This document shows positions 1 to 8,656 of a stretch of 64,000 nucleotides of DNA, piece by piece. The first letter of the stretch is position 1. Each line of letters opens with the position of its first letter. The stretch comes from Chloroflexi bacterium OHK40. GTDB taxonomy: Bacteria > Chloroflexota > Chloroflexia > Chloroflexales > Chloroflexaceae. The notes under the pieces were generated by a model. The model saw only the letters and a list, made by a program, of their open reading frames with translations, did not search any database and was not told where the DNA came from. The position numbers and the translations under genes are program-made. The stretch is from contig SFCB01000160.1 of NCBI GenBank assembly GCA_004367505.1, positions 25,056 to 89,055 of the forward strand, read 5' to 3'.

Positions 1-2
1 GC

Positions 3-602
3 GGGCTGCGCACAACGATCGCCGGCGAGCCCGATCTACAGATGCTTGGAGAGGCGCGCACCGGCCGGGAAACGCTGGAGATCGTCGCACGAGTGCGCGC
101 CGATGTGCTGCTACTCGACATCCAGATGCCTGACATGGACGGGATCGCGGCTGCCACAGCCCTGCGGGCGGCCCATCCGCACCTGGCGATCCTCATGCTG
201 ACGAGCTACTTCGATGATGCCAGCATCTATGGGGCGCTGCGCGCAGGGGCGAACGGCTATCTGCTCAAAGAAGTGAGCGGCGACGAACTGGTGACAGCGA
301 TCCGTGGGGCTGCCCGTGGCCTGCCACAGCTGCACCCGGCTGTCGCGCAGCGCCTGATGGAACGGGTAGCGCCACCCACTGACCCGCTGGACGCACTCAC
401 CCCGCGCGAGCGAGATGTGCTGCGCCAGCTTGCGCAGGGAATGAGCAACAAAGAGATTGGCATCAGGCTCGGCATGACCGAGTACACCGTTAAAGCTCAC
501 GTGCGCGAGGTATTGAGTAAGCTCGCGGTCGCCGATCGGACCCAGGCGGCTTTGCTCGCAGTACGCTACGGTCTGGTTCACCTCAACGACATCGGCTCAT
601 GA
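3..602 (+). CDS. NarL/FixJ-type response regulator, 5' end outside window
   Basis: The frame is open from the window edge, and residues upstream of the first ATG (position 42) already look like a receiver domain, so the true start lies outside the window. The receiver carries the phospho-acceptor Asp in DVLLLDIQMPDMDG (codon near 117) and the conserved Lys in YLLKEVSG. A LuxR-type helix-turn-helix follows, beginning LTPRERDVLRQLAQGMSNKEI. The protein is expected to be phosphorylated by a cognate histidine kinase, probably encoded upstream, and then to bind DNA as a dimer. The family call is secure; the target genes are unknown. Confidence 0.93.
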   Translation, partial: GLRTTIAGEPDLQMLGEARTGRETLEIVARVRADVLLLDIQMPDMDGIAAATALRAAHPHLAILMLTSYFDDASIYGALRAGANGYLLKEVSGDELVTAIRGAARGLPQLHPAVAQRLMERVAPPTDPLDALTPRERDVLRQLAQGMSNKEIGIRLGMTEYTVKAHVREVLSKLAVADRTQAALLAVRYGLVHLNDIGS

Positions 603-785
603 AGGTGGCCACAGACCAGTTCAACCATCCGGGTGGCCCCACAATACGCCCCAGCGCATGACACAGCGCCGTATGGCCCCTCGGCTCCGCGCATCCACGC
701 GCCGATGCCCCCAGCGGCGTGATGCCAGGCGCCGGGCCGGTCCCGTACACGCGAGCTCTCCGCAAACCCCCTCAGACCATGTGCC

Positions 786-814
786 TTGACGAGCCAGAGG
801 TCGTCGGGTATGAT
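786..814 (+). promoter_or_regulatory. Predicted sigma70-type promoter of the GntR gene
   Basis: A TTGACG hexamer (786-791) and a TATGAT hexamer (809-814) are separated by 17 bases. This is close to the vegetative consensus and sits 68 bases upstream of the GntR start codon. Confidence 0.65.
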
Positions 815-825
815 TCGCTGGATTC

Positions 826-843
826 ATGTATGCAGGCATACAT
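826..843. promoter_or_regulatory. Perfect 18-bp palindromic operator candidate
   Basis: ATGTATGC-AG-GCATACAT is a perfect 8+2+8 inverted repeat. It lies just downstream of the -10 box at the expected transcription start, in the leader of a GntR/FCD regulator. Position and symmetry fit an autoregulatory operator for that protein. The binding itself is an inference. Confidence 0.6.
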
Positions 844-881
844 ACCATCTGAGACCTCCGAGGCGCGTCACAGCGATCACA

Positions 882-1565
882 ATGTACGAAAATATCTTCG
901 CCAAGGCCTCGCTACAGCCCGTCAAGATGCGCGATGTCGCCTACGACATGTTGCGCCAGGCGATCATCACGAACAAACTGGCGCCCGGCGCCCGCCTGCT
1001 GGAGGAGCACCTGGCCCGCGAGCTCAACGTGAGCCGGACGCCGCTGCGGGAGGCGCTGAAGGTGCTGGAGAGCGAAGGGTTTGTGCAGCGGCTCCCCAGC
1101 GGGGGCTATCAGGTGGCTCCACTCTCCGACCGCGAGCTCGACAACCTGTACAGCATCCGCCTGGTGCTGGAGGGCCTGGCGGCGCGCCAGGCGGCGGCGC
1201 ACATCTCCCCGGAGGAGCTCGACAGCGTGGAGGAGGCGAACGAGCAGATGCGCAGCTACTGGCTCAAGCAGCGCATCGACGCGGCGCTGGAGGCCGGTCG
1301 CGCGTTCCACGCCGGGATCTACCGGGCCTCGCAGAACGACAACCTCGCCATACTGCTACAGCGCCTGAGCGACCAGATCGCCCGCTACCGCTACTACTCG
1401 ATCGTCTATCGTGTGCCGGATGCCTATACGGACCACGCCGCCATCCTGGGCGCGCTCCGCGCCCACGACGCCGACCAGGCCGAGGCGCGCTCCCGGGCTC
1501 ACGTTGAGGAGGAGCGGCGCCTTGTATTGAGCAAGATGCGCGAGCGCGTCGCCGCAACCGAATGA
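882..1565 (+). CDS. GntR family transcriptional regulator, FCD (FadR/VanR-like) subgroup
   Basis: The 227-aa protein has an N-terminal winged helix, with MLRQAI then SRTPLREALKVLESEGFV as the GntR recognition region around residues 15-70. An all-helical FCD ligand domain follows at about 80-215. Histidines in RAFHAGIYRAS, DHAAIL and RAHDADQ match the metal/ligand-binding positions of FCD proteins. FCD regulators usually sense small carboxylic acids, but the ligand cannot be told here. The ATG at 882 is chosen over the upstream in-frame start at 786 because 786 lies inside the promoter and operator. No obvious target operon is adjacent. Confidence 0.93.
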   Translation: MYENIFAKASLQPVKMRDVAYDMLRQAIITNKLAPGARLLEEHLARELNVSRTPLREALKVLESEGFVQRLPSGGYQVAPLSDRELDNLYSIRLVLEGLAARQAAAHISPEELDSVEEANEQMRSYWLKQRIDAALEAGRAFHAGIYRASQNDNLAILLQRLSDQIARYRYYSIVYRVPDAYTDHAAILGALRAHDADQAEARSRAHVEEERRLVLSKMRERVAATE

Positions 1566-2299
1566 GCGCCGCGATGGTTCAGCGCCCCACGCTACCCATC
1601 CCCTGACACCCACCAGCGTGCCCAGGGTGTGCCGCATCCATGACGGGTGGCGTTCCCCGCTCCCGCATGCGCTGGGTTCCCGCTTTCGCGGGAACGCCAC
1701 CCCCGACACGTCTGGGTCACCCCAAGAACACCCGTGGCCCATCGCGCTCAAGTACACGCCACCCCCGGCACGCTGGTGGCACGCCCGCCTGCGCGGGCGT
1801 CCAGGGCCACCGACGTGGCCCAGGCGCCCGACGTGCTGTCACGCCCGCGCAGGCGGGCGTCCAGGGAGGGATGCCGGGGGCCGCTCGAGCGCTGGGTTCC
1901 CGCTTTCGCGGGAACGGCACCCCCGGCGCGCTGGTGGCACCCCAAGAACACCCGTGGCCCATCGCGCTCAAGTACACGCCACCCCCGCGCCACGAGGCGG
2001 CGATTCCTCAGCTGTGGCGCGCCGGGCGCCGCATGAACGGAGTGCCTCGCCCCGGGCGTCGCATATGTGACGCCCCGCAGGTCTATGCTGTAGTTGGGAC
2101 GTCGGGAACACAACGAGGCCCGGGCGTAGCGGACCGGGCTGGCCTTCGTAACGAAATGTTTACCCCCATCCCTGGTGCATGCCCACGAATGCTGCTATAC
2201 TCACAGGTATTCCTGACCCCGCACGGCGATCATCAGGCACCATCGCCCCAGGTCTCCCCGTACATCGCGGGAGCGGCGCTCGATCGAAGGAGCGACCCT
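1566..2299. repeat. Repeat-rich spacer between the GntR gene and cas6
   Basis: This gap holds no convincing gene. A roughly 95-bp segment occurs twice, at about 1671-1765 and 1891-1986. Each copy begins with the hairpin GTTCCCGCTTTCGCGGGAAC and ends in a near-identical stretch reading AAGAACACCCGTGGCCCATC and onward; the middles differ. Two related GC palindromes (1783-1806 and 1843-1866) lie between them, both followed by GTCCAGGG. The first hairpin reappears in opposite orientation near 52.5 kb, so it belongs to a dispersed family. A TATACT hexamer at 2196-2201 could be the -10 element for the cas operon. With only two copies 220 bp apart, this is not a CRISPR array. Confidence 0.75.
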
Positions 2300-3295
2300 G
2301 TGCAGCACCTGGCCCCGACCGCACCGACCATCGCCTTCCCGGCTCTCTCCGTGCTCCGCGCCCGCCTGACCTACCGCCTGCTCCAGGACACAACCCTGCC
2401 GCCCGCCAAGGGCGCCCTGCTACGGGGCGGCTTCGGCTACGCCTTCCAGCGAGCCTCGTGCGCGCATCCCTGCTGGGGCCACGCCGAGCACTGCGCCGTG
2501 ACGATGCTCTGCCCCTACCGCTGGGTCTTCGAGACGCCCCACCCGGCGGGGGTGTCGCACCTGCACGACCTGCAGGACGTGCCACGGCCCTTCGTGATCG
2601 AGCCGCCCCTCGACCAGAAGCGCCAGTATGCCGCTGGCGACGGGCTGGAGTTCGGGCTGGTGCTGGTGGGCCGTGGCATCAACTTCCTGCCCTATTTCCT
2701 CTTTGGCTTCGAGCGCCTGGGCGAGGCCGGGCTGGGCCGCGAGCTGGCGAAGGCCCGGCTGGAGCGGGTGGAGGCGCTGGCGCCCTTTGCCCCCCTCGGC
2801 CTGCCGATCTACCAGGATGGGCGGGTGCTGGAGACAGCCAACCTGCCGCTGCTGAATCTGGCCGAGTTGCCCACACGCGCCGAGGCCCTGCCCGCCGACC
2901 TGCGTCTGGAGCTGCGTACCCCCCTGCGGGTGAAGGCCCGGGGCGCCTATATCGAGCAACTCGATCTGGGGGCGATCGCGCAGGCGACATGCTGGCGCGT
3001 CGGCGCGCTGTCGGTCTTCCACGGCCCCGGTCTCTGGCGCACCGACTACCGCCCCCTGGTTGAGGCCGCCCGGGCGGTGCGGGTCGAGCGGGCCGAGGTG
3101 CGCTGGGTGGATTGGGAGCGCACCAGTACGCGGGGTGGCGACCGTCGCCAGATGAAGCTCGGCGGCCTTGTTGGCACGGCCTCCCTCCGCGCGGTGCCCG
3201 TTGATGTGCGCGCCGCCCTCCTCGCCGCCTCCGTGCTCCACGTGGGCAAGGCGGCGGTCTTCGGGCACGGCTGGGTGGGGGTGGCGGGGTTGTAA
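2300..3295 (+). CDS. cas6: Cas6-family pre-crRNA processing endoribonuclease (RAMP)
   Basis: The 331-aa protein resembles the Cas6-type RAMP proteins found in type III loci, which cut the repeat RNA to release crRNAs. Visible landmarks are PAKGALLRGGFGYAF near the N-terminus and a four-cysteine stretch CAHPCWGHAEHC...CPY followed by WVFETP. The C-terminus is glycine-rich, HVGKAAVFGHGWVGV, as expected for the RNA-binding G-loop of this superfamily. The GTG at 2300 is chosen because GAAGGAG lies eight bases upstream and homology begins there, although the frame stays open back to 1640. It is the first gene of the type III operon; Cas10 starts 39 bp downstream. The catalytic residue cannot be assigned by eye. 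Confidence 0.85.
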   Translation: MQHLAPTAPTIAFPALSVLRARLTYRLLQDTTLPPAKGALLRGGFGYAFQRASCAHPCWGHAEHCAVTMLCPYRWVFETPHPAGVSHLHDLQDVPRPFVIEPPLDQKRQYAAGDGLEFGLVLVGRGINFLPYFLFGFERLGEAGLGRELAKARLERVEALAPFAPLGLPIYQDGRVLETANLPLLNLAELPTRAEALPADLRLELRTPLRVKARGAYIEQLDLGAIAQATCWRVGALSVFHGPGLWRTDYRPLVEAARAVRVERAEVRWVDWERTSTRGGDRRQMKLGGLVGTASLRAVPVDVRAALLAASVLHVGKAAVFGHGWVGVAGL

Positions 3296-3334
3296 GGGAG
3301 CGCTCAGGATCTCGCGACAACGTCAGGAGTAACG

Positions 3335-5476
3335 ATGCCAGACACACCCGCAGCCGACTTCGCCCCTGCCATCGCGCGCTGTCTGGCCGGGGAAGCGCCG
3401 GTGCCAGAGCTCCTCACCCTCGTGCGTGCTGTGCTCGGTTACGAAGGCCCGGCCACGCGCGCTGTTCTTGAGGATTTCCAGCGGCGCATCGAGGCCACTC
3501 CCGGCGCGGCTAACCCGGTCGGCCTGGTCTACGGCGGCGCCACGAAGATCAAAGGCTACGTCTTCGAGGCCCCGAAGCTCCCCGAGATCCGCGGGGCCAG
3601 CGCGCTACTCGATTGGGTGAATGAATCTGCGCTGCCCCGTCTTTGGGGAGCCAGTTCCCCGCAGACGTATGTCGAGAACGGGATCATCTACGCGAGCGGC
3701 GGCAATATTCTGGCCTTCGCCCCCGCCGACAAGGCCCAGGCGCTGGCCACACAGATCGAGCGCCTCTACACCGAACAGACCCTCACCGCCACCAGCGCAG
3801 CCGTCGCCGCCACCTTCGGGCTGCTCGAGCTGCGCTTTGGGCGCAATCCCCTCGCCTACTGGATCGAGGAGTTCCTCCGCGACTGCCGCGACCGAGAGCT
3901 GCAAGAAGAGCTTCTCAAATACTACTACCCACCGCCAGGGGTCGCCGCCGACGATTACGGCGATGAGGCGCTGCGCCGCCGCTTCCTCAACCGCAAAACC
4001 TTCGGCGAGCTGGTGACGGTGCTGGCCACCATGTTCAACCGCCGCCGCGATGAGCGGGCTAGCCACGGAGAGGTGCGCTCCCTCCCCCGTTTCGAGCTGA
4101 ACCCCTGGGCCGTCAAGTGCCAGAGCAGCGATGTGCGCCCTGCTGTTGTCGTTGCTCAGGTTGGCAGCGACACCCGCCGCCTCAGCGAGCCCTCCGCCCG
4201 CAAGCTCGCCGTGGGCCGGGTGGTCAAACAGGGAAAGTACAGGACTGATCTCGACCTGGCCCTGCGTCCCTGGGAAGTGCCGCAGGAGCTCGGGTCCCGG
4301 TCCTGGGAGCGCCGTTGGGAGGCGTTCCTCAACAGGAAGGGGAAAGGCAGCCCCTATGCCAGAGCTCAGGGCAACCAGTCGCCCCGGCCGGCGAGCGATG
4401 TGGGCGAGATCGGGGCGGCCTCCGACCCACGGCGCTACATCGGTCTGATCTACGCCGACGGTAACAATATCGGGCGCCTCATGGCGACCCTGAGTAGCCC
4501 GGAGCTGTACTACAACGTCTCCAGGGCGTTGACCGATATTGCAACAACGACGGTCTTCGAAGCACTGGCCGAGCATCTCACCCCCGCGAGGGTGCCCGAT
4601 GCCGAGACCGGTGAGCCGAAGCTGGTCCACCCCTTCGAGATTCTCACCATCGGCGGCGACGATCTGCTGATCATCGTGCCGGGCAACCGGGCCTGCGATG
4701 TCGCCCTGCGCATTGCCCAGGTCTTCGAGGCCGAGCTGACAGAGCGCTTCAGAAAGCTAGGTCTGGCGGACGGTTCCGCAACGACGCTGCGCGGTCGCTA
4801 CACCGGCGATGACCCGGACGCTAAGGCGTTGCAGCAATGCACCCCAACGGTGGGCCTCTCCGCCGGGGTGCTGATCGCCCAGGAGAATACTCCGATCTTC
4901 TTCATGCGCGATCTGGTTGAGCAGTTGTTGAAGGGCGCGAAGAAGCTTGCGAAGGCAAACGCCGCCGCGACCGACAAGGACAAGCAGCCGAAGCCACGCT
5001 TCTACGGCGGCGCGGTGGACTTTATGGTGCTGAAGTCAACGACCATGGTTACCGATAAGGTCAGCGCCTTCCGCAAGGCGGCGCTGAACGACCACCCGGC
5101 CAGCCGGCGACGCCTGACGGCCCGCCCCTACACCTGGGCCGAGTTCGCGGGGCTGCTTGCCACCACACGTGCCCTCAAGCAGGCCCGGGTGCCCCGCTCG
5201 CAGCTCTACCGCCTGCGCCGTGTGCTCGACCAGGATAGCGGCGAGGGGGTGCTGACGAGCACGATGGAGTACCTCTACACGCGCTCGCGACAGCCCGACA
5301 GGGTGGCCCGGGTGCTTATGCAGCACGTCGAGCAGGCCTGGTGCTACGGCCTGCTCGGCACGGCCCCCCGCGTGGGGATGCCCCCCTGGGCGCCGTACGG
5401 CAGCACCGGCTACGAGACGATCTGGCCAGACCTGGTTGAGCTCGCCGAGTTTGTCCCAAACCGGGAGGCTCCATGA
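3335..5476 (+). CDS. cas10: Type III Cas10 large subunit, HD-less, with GGDD cyclase site
   Basis: This 713-aa protein is the signature subunit of the type III effector. Residues about 60-150 carry the Cas10 N-terminal signatures GLVYGGATKIKGYVFEAP and IYASGGNILAF. DGNNIG (375-380) and the cyclase motif GGDD (440-443, in TIGGDDLLIIVPG) mark the Palm domains. Before the first Palm region there are only about 60 residues and no HD motif, so the usual ssDNase domain is absent. HD-less Cas10 is typical of subtype III-D. An intact GGDD predicts cyclic oligoadenylate synthesis from ATP on target RNA binding, which agrees with the CARF genes downstream. The ATG has AGGAG six bases upstream. The stop overlaps the next gene by 4 bp. 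Confidence 0.95.
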   Translation: MPDTPAADFAPAIARCLAGEAPVPELLTLVRAVLGYEGPATRAVLEDFQRRIEATPGAANPVGLVYGGATKIKGYVFEAPKLPEIRGASALLDWVNESALPRLWGASSPQTYVENGIIYASGGNILAFAPADKAQALATQIERLYTEQTLTATSAAVAATFGLLELRFGRNPLAYWIEEFLRDCRDRELQEELLKYYYPPPGVAADDYGDEALRRRFLNRKTFGELVTVLATMFNRRRDERASHGEVRSLPRFELNPWAVKCQSSDVRPAVVVAQVGSDTRRLSEPSARKLAVGRVVKQGKYRTDLDLALRPWEVPQELGSRSWERRWEAFLNRKGKGSPYARAQGNQSPRPASDVGEIGAASDPRRYIGLIYADGNNIGRLMATLSSPELYYNVSRALTDIATTTVFEALAEHLTPARVPDAETGEPKLVHPFEILTIGGDDLLIIVPGNRACDVALRIAQVFEAELTERFRKLGLADGSATTLRGRYTGDDPDAKALQQCTPTVGLSAGVLIAQENTPIFFMRDLVEQLLKGAKKLAKANAAATDKDKQPKPRFYGGAVDFMVLKSTTMVTDKVSAFRKAALNDHPASRRRLTARPYTWAEFAGLLATTRALKQARVPRSQLYRLRRVLDQDSGEGVLTSTMEYLYTRSRQPDRVARVLMQHVEQAWCYGLLGTAPRVGMPPWAPYGSTGYETIWPDLVELAEFVPNREAP

Positions 5477-6156
5477 AGCTCCGCATCGCCCTGACCATCA
5501 CCAGCCAGACGCCCGTGAGCGTGGGCGCGGGCGGCAGCGCTGGCACCATCGCCGATAAGACGATCGTCCGCGATGGCTGGGGCCGCCCGCTCATCCCTGG
5601 CTCCCAGGTGAAGGGCAAGCTGCGCTGGGCCGCCGAGCAACTGCTCCGTGGCATGGGATCCCATATCCCCGCCCCTGGCGACGAGCCGGAGCGCGAGGAG
5701 ATGGAGACGGTGGTGCGGAGACTCTTCGGCAGCCCCCAGCACCGCTCGCCCCTTTACTTCGCCGACCTCCCCGGCGTCATCGGCGATCTCCAGCAGCTCG
5801 ATGTGCTGCGGAACAGCCCCGAGCAGCGGCGCACGCTCATCCGTCCATCGGTGGCGATCAATCGCCAGCGTCGCACAGCCGCCGAGAAGCTGCTGATCTT
5901 CCAGGAGGCCGCGCCCGAGCTGATGCGCTTCGCCTCCGAGCGCGCCGTGACTGGCACGGTAGACGGCCTGGAGCAAGCGGCCCTGCTCTGGGCCGCCGCG
6001 CGCCTGACCTCCCGCTGGGGCGGCGCGAAGTCGCGCGGGCTGGGCTGGGCCAGCCTTGAGGCGCGCGTATGGTTGGGCGATGAAGAGACCGAGCAGGATG
6101 AAGCGACGCTCCGCCAGGCCCTGCGCGACCTGGTGCGTCGCCCGGGAGGGGCGTGA
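5473..6156 (+). CDS. csm3: Csm3-like (Cas7) RAMP protein, first copy
   Basis: The 227-aa RAMP protein is probably a backbone subunit contacting the crRNA. The signature LIPGSQVKGKLRW sits near residue 40. Just before it, ADKTIVRD aligns in position with the catalytic Asp loop of Csm3, so target RNA cleavage is plausible. A glycine-rich C-terminal segment, WGGAKSRGLGWASLEARVW, completes the fold. The gene overlaps cas10 by 4 bp and the next gene by 1 bp, so it is translationally coupled. It is one of three Csm3-like genes in this operon; which position each fills in the filament cannot be told. Confidence 0.88.
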   Translation: MKLRIALTITSQTPVSVGAGGSAGTIADKTIVRDGWGRPLIPGSQVKGKLRWAAEQLLRGMGSHIPAPGDEPEREEMETVVRRLFGSPQHRSPLYFADLPGVIGDLQQLDVLRNSPEQRRTLIRPSVAINRQRRTAAEKLLIFQEAAPELMRFASERAVTGTVDGLEQAALLWAAARLTSRWGGAKSRGLGWASLEARVWLGDEETEQDEATLRQALRDLVRRPGGA

Positions 6157-7328
6157 TGGCACTGCTCACGATCCAGATCGAGGCGCTGGCGCCGCTGGCC
6201 TTCCCCGAACGCAAGCCCGGCATCCAGTTCAACGCCAGCCTGCCCTACGTGCCCGGCGCGGCCATCTTCGGCGCCCTCGGGCAATTCCTCGGCCCCACCG
6301 GTTTCGACGCGGCGCTGTTCCGCGCCCTGCGCTGCCACAACGCCTACCCGGCCTACCCCAGCGACGGCTGGGTGCGGCCCCTGCCCGCCACTGCGATCAC
6401 GCCGAAGGGCGCGGACGAGGAAGCCCCTCTGAAAGACTCGCTCTACCCCCGGGTCGCCTGGGAGATCCAGCATCCCCGGGCGCTGATCTACGCCCCCACC
6501 GACGACGATGGGCGGCCCTGGGAGGCGGCCGGCTCCCGCTTCTACACCCTCACCGCCACGGGAGCGATTGCCACGCGCTCGTTACAGCAACGGGTGCTCA
6601 CCAGGGTCGGGATCAACCGGCAGCGCGGCACCGCCCAGAACCAGCGGCTCTACTCGCCCCTCGTGATCAGCGAGGTTGACCAGCAGACGATGGCGCCGGC
6701 GACTTTTCTGGGGAGCGTGAGCGCGCCCGACAAGGAGGCCAACCGGATCAGCGCGGCTCTTGAGGCGATCTCCCACCTCGGCGCCCGCCAGACCACGGGC
6801 CTCGGCGCGGTGCGCCTGCGGCGCCAGATCGCCGGGGAGCCTCCGGACAGCGCGAGCGCCATCCTCCAGCGCATCGAGACGATGACCCGGCGCTTTCAGG
6901 CCCAGGCGGCCCGCTACGAGCGGCTCGGCGGGAGCCCCTGGCCGATCGCCAAAACCAGCATCTTCACCGTCAACCTGCTCTCCGACGCCATCCTCTTCGA
7001 GGACGGCTGGCTACCCACCCAGGAGCTGAGCCCGCAGCTCCTAGAGGAGGCCACCAGCACGGCGAATACCGCCGGGATCAAGGCGAAGCTGCTGCGCTCC
7101 TTCACCGCCACCAGAACGGTCGGCGGTTGGCATAGCCTCTGGCAGCGGCCCAAGGCCGCCGAGGTGGCCGTGCTGATGGGCGGGCTCTACGTCTTCCAAG
7201 CCGAGCGGTCCCTAACGGAGGCCGACTGCGAGCAACTGGCGGCTCTTGAGCGCGACGGGATCGGCGAGCGGCGGGCCGAGGGCTTCGGCCAGGTACGGAT
7301 CTGCGACGACTTTCACCTACGAGACTAG
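6156..7328 (+). CDS. csx10: Csx10 RAMP protein (type III-D Cas5-like subunit)
   Basis: The 390-aa protein shows the Csx10 layout. It has LPYVPGAAIFGALGQFL near the N-terminus, CHNAYPAYPSDGWVRPLPAT followed by TPKG, then VGINRQRGTAQNQRLYSP, and a TTGLGAVRLRR glycine loop. Csx10 is a marker of subtype III-D and is thought to replace Csm4/Cmr3 as the Cas5-like subunit that caps the 5' handle of the crRNA and contacts Cas10. The ATG at 6156 shares its A with the previous TGA stop; a GTG three bases upstream is also possible. The subtype assignment rests largely on this gene together with csx19 and the HD-less Cas10. Confidence 0.85.
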   Translation: MALLTIQIEALAPLAFPERKPGIQFNASLPYVPGAAIFGALGQFLGPTGFDAALFRALRCHNAYPAYPSDGWVRPLPATAITPKGADEEAPLKDSLYPRVAWEIQHPRALIYAPTDDDGRPWEAAGSRFYTLTATGAIATRSLQQRVLTRVGINRQRGTAQNQRLYSPLVISEVDQQTMAPATFLGSVSAPDKEANRISAALEAISHLGARQTTGLGAVRLRRQIAGEPPDSASAILQRIETMTRRFQAQAARYERLGGSPWPIAKTSIFTVNLLSDAILFEDGWLPTQELSPQLLEEATSTANTAGIKAKLLRSFTATRTVGGWHSLWQRPKAAEVAVLMGGLYVFQAERSLTEADCEQLAALERDGIGERRAEGFGQVRICDDFHLRD

Positions 7329-7338
7329 GGGGCCTCCC

Positions 7339-7854
7339 ATGAGCACACATGACCCTCAGACGCTGCGCCGCGAGTTGCTCGTGCAGCAGGAGCTTGACCG
7401 GCGGCTCGACCCGCTGGTGCAACGGGCCAACCGGGCGGCGGCGCGGCTCAAGCAGAGCGAGCCCGTGGAGAAGAGCAAGTCCATGGAGAAGAGCCAGTTG
7501 CGCAACCTGCTGAATGTGGCCGTCGAGTCGCGCTCGGTTGAGGTTGTGGTGAACTTCATTCGCTACCAGATCGCCCGCAGCGAGGCCTGGGGGCGCGGGC
7601 CTAACGACTTCGGCCACCGCGTGATCGACGACATCCGCACCGAGATGAAGCGACTCGCCGCCGAGGCCACCAACGAGGTTCAGCGGCAACTTGGCGCCGA
7701 AGCACAACCGTCCGACACGGCCGCCCGCGAGCTTGAGGGGGAGATCTACATCCGCATGGTACAACTCTACCTCGGCTACCTCAACCGGGCCTTCTACTAC
7801 GGCAAGGAGACGAAGAACTTCGATCAGTTGGAGGAGCTCGCCAATGGCCGCTGA
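7339..7854 (+). CDS. cas11: Probable type III small subunit (Cas11, Csm2/Cmr5-like)
   Basis: This 171-aa, largely helical, charged protein has long amphipathic stretches and no RAMP glycine loop. Examples are LRRELLVQQELDRRLDPLV and YIRMVQLYLGYLNRAF. Position between csx10 and a Csm3-like gene, size and helicity match the Cas11 small subunits that line the inner filament of type III complexes. Sequence similarity to Csm2 or Cmr5 is too weak to claim by eye, so the call rests on context and fold impression. The next gene starts inside its last codons (ATG at 7844). Confidence 0.7.
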   Translation: MSTHDPQTLRRELLVQQELDRRLDPLVQRANRAAARLKQSEPVEKSKSMEKSQLRNLLNVAVESRSVEVVVNFIRYQIARSEAWGRGPNDFGHRVIDDIRTEMKRLAAEATNEVQRQLGAEAQPSDTAARELEGEIYIRMVQLYLGYLNRAFYYGKETKNFDQLEELANGR

Positions 7855-8656
7855 GCCGATCTACTCCTTCGCCGCCCTGCGCAACCGGCTGACAATCCGG
7901 GGCGCTCTGCTGGCCCAGACGGCCCTGCGCATCGGTGCCGGCCGCGATAGCAGCGTGATCGACAACGATCTGCCGGTGCTGCGCGATAGCCGAGGCGCGC
8001 CCCTCATCCCCGGCGCCTCGCTCAAGGGCGCCCTCCGCGCCCGCGTCGAGACGCTCATCCGCGCCGTGGCGCCCGCCGAGGCCAGCGACCTCCAGCAGAT
8101 CGAGGAGCGTATGCGCAACGGCATGGCCGACAAGAGCGATGCGGAGGTCTGGGACGAGTCGACCATGATCGACCTCACCTTCGGCGCGCCCTGGATCGCC
8201 GGGCGGATCTTCTTCAAGGACGCTATGGTGGACCGCAGCCTGTGGTTCGGCCAGTTCGAGGTGCGCAATGGCGTGGCCCTCAACCGCGATACCGAGACGG
8301 TGGACCAGGGCAAGCTCTATGATTACGAGGTCGTGCCGGCTGGCACGCGCTTCGACTTCGAGCTGAGCATCGAGAACGGCGACGACTGGCAGCTCGGGAT
8401 GGTGCTGCTGGCCCTGCGCCCCTGGGAGCGGGGCGAGATGCAGATCGGGGGCTTTCGCTCGCGCGGCCTCGGCTATGTGCGGCTGGAGGTGCGGGAACGG
8501 CGCTTTGTGGCCCTCGACCCCGGCAACCCCGATACGCTGCTGGCCCTGCTCGATGGGGCCGGCGACCCACCGAGCGACAAGCAGATCGCGGGCTGGGTCG
8601 AGGCGTTCCGCGCAAAGCTCCGCGAGAAGGCAGCAAAGGAGCCGGGCAATGCATAA
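7844..8656 (+). CDS. csm3: Csm3-like (Cas7) RAMP protein, second copy
   Basis: The 270-aa protein has RAMP signatures LRIGAGRDSSVIDNDLPVLR and then LIPGASLKGALRARVE near residues 25-65. The IDNDLPVLRD loop is the closest of the three copies to the catalytic Asp loop of Csm3. A C-terminal GGFRSRGLGYVRLEV loop is present. Residues LTFGAPWIAGRIFFKDA in the middle are typical of the family. It is predicted to be a repeated backbone subunit able to cut target RNA at 6-nt steps. The frame overlaps the small-subunit gene by 11 bp and the next RAMP gene by 8 bp. Confidence 0.9.
   Translation: MAAEPIYSFAALRNRLTIRGALLAQTALRIGAGRDSSVIDNDLPVLRDSRGAPLIPGASLKGALRARVETLIRAVAPAEASDLQQIEERMRNGMADKSDAEVWDESTMIDLTFGAPWIAGRIFFKDAMVDRSLWFGQFEVRNGVALNRDTETVDQGKLYDYEVVPAGTRFDFELSIENGDDWQLGMVLLALRPWERGEMQIGGFRSRGLGYVRLEVRERRFVALDPGNPDTLLALLDGAGDPPSDKQIAGWVEAFRAKLREKAAKEPGNA

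Noticed and set aside
1671..1986. Possible CRISPR array upstream of cas6
   Set aside because: Only two copies of a long segment 220 bp apart, with self-complementary motifs but no regular short repeats and spacers.
3335..3540. HD nuclease domain at the Cas10 N-terminus
   Set aside because: No HD pair with the expected helical context and too few residues before the first Palm region.
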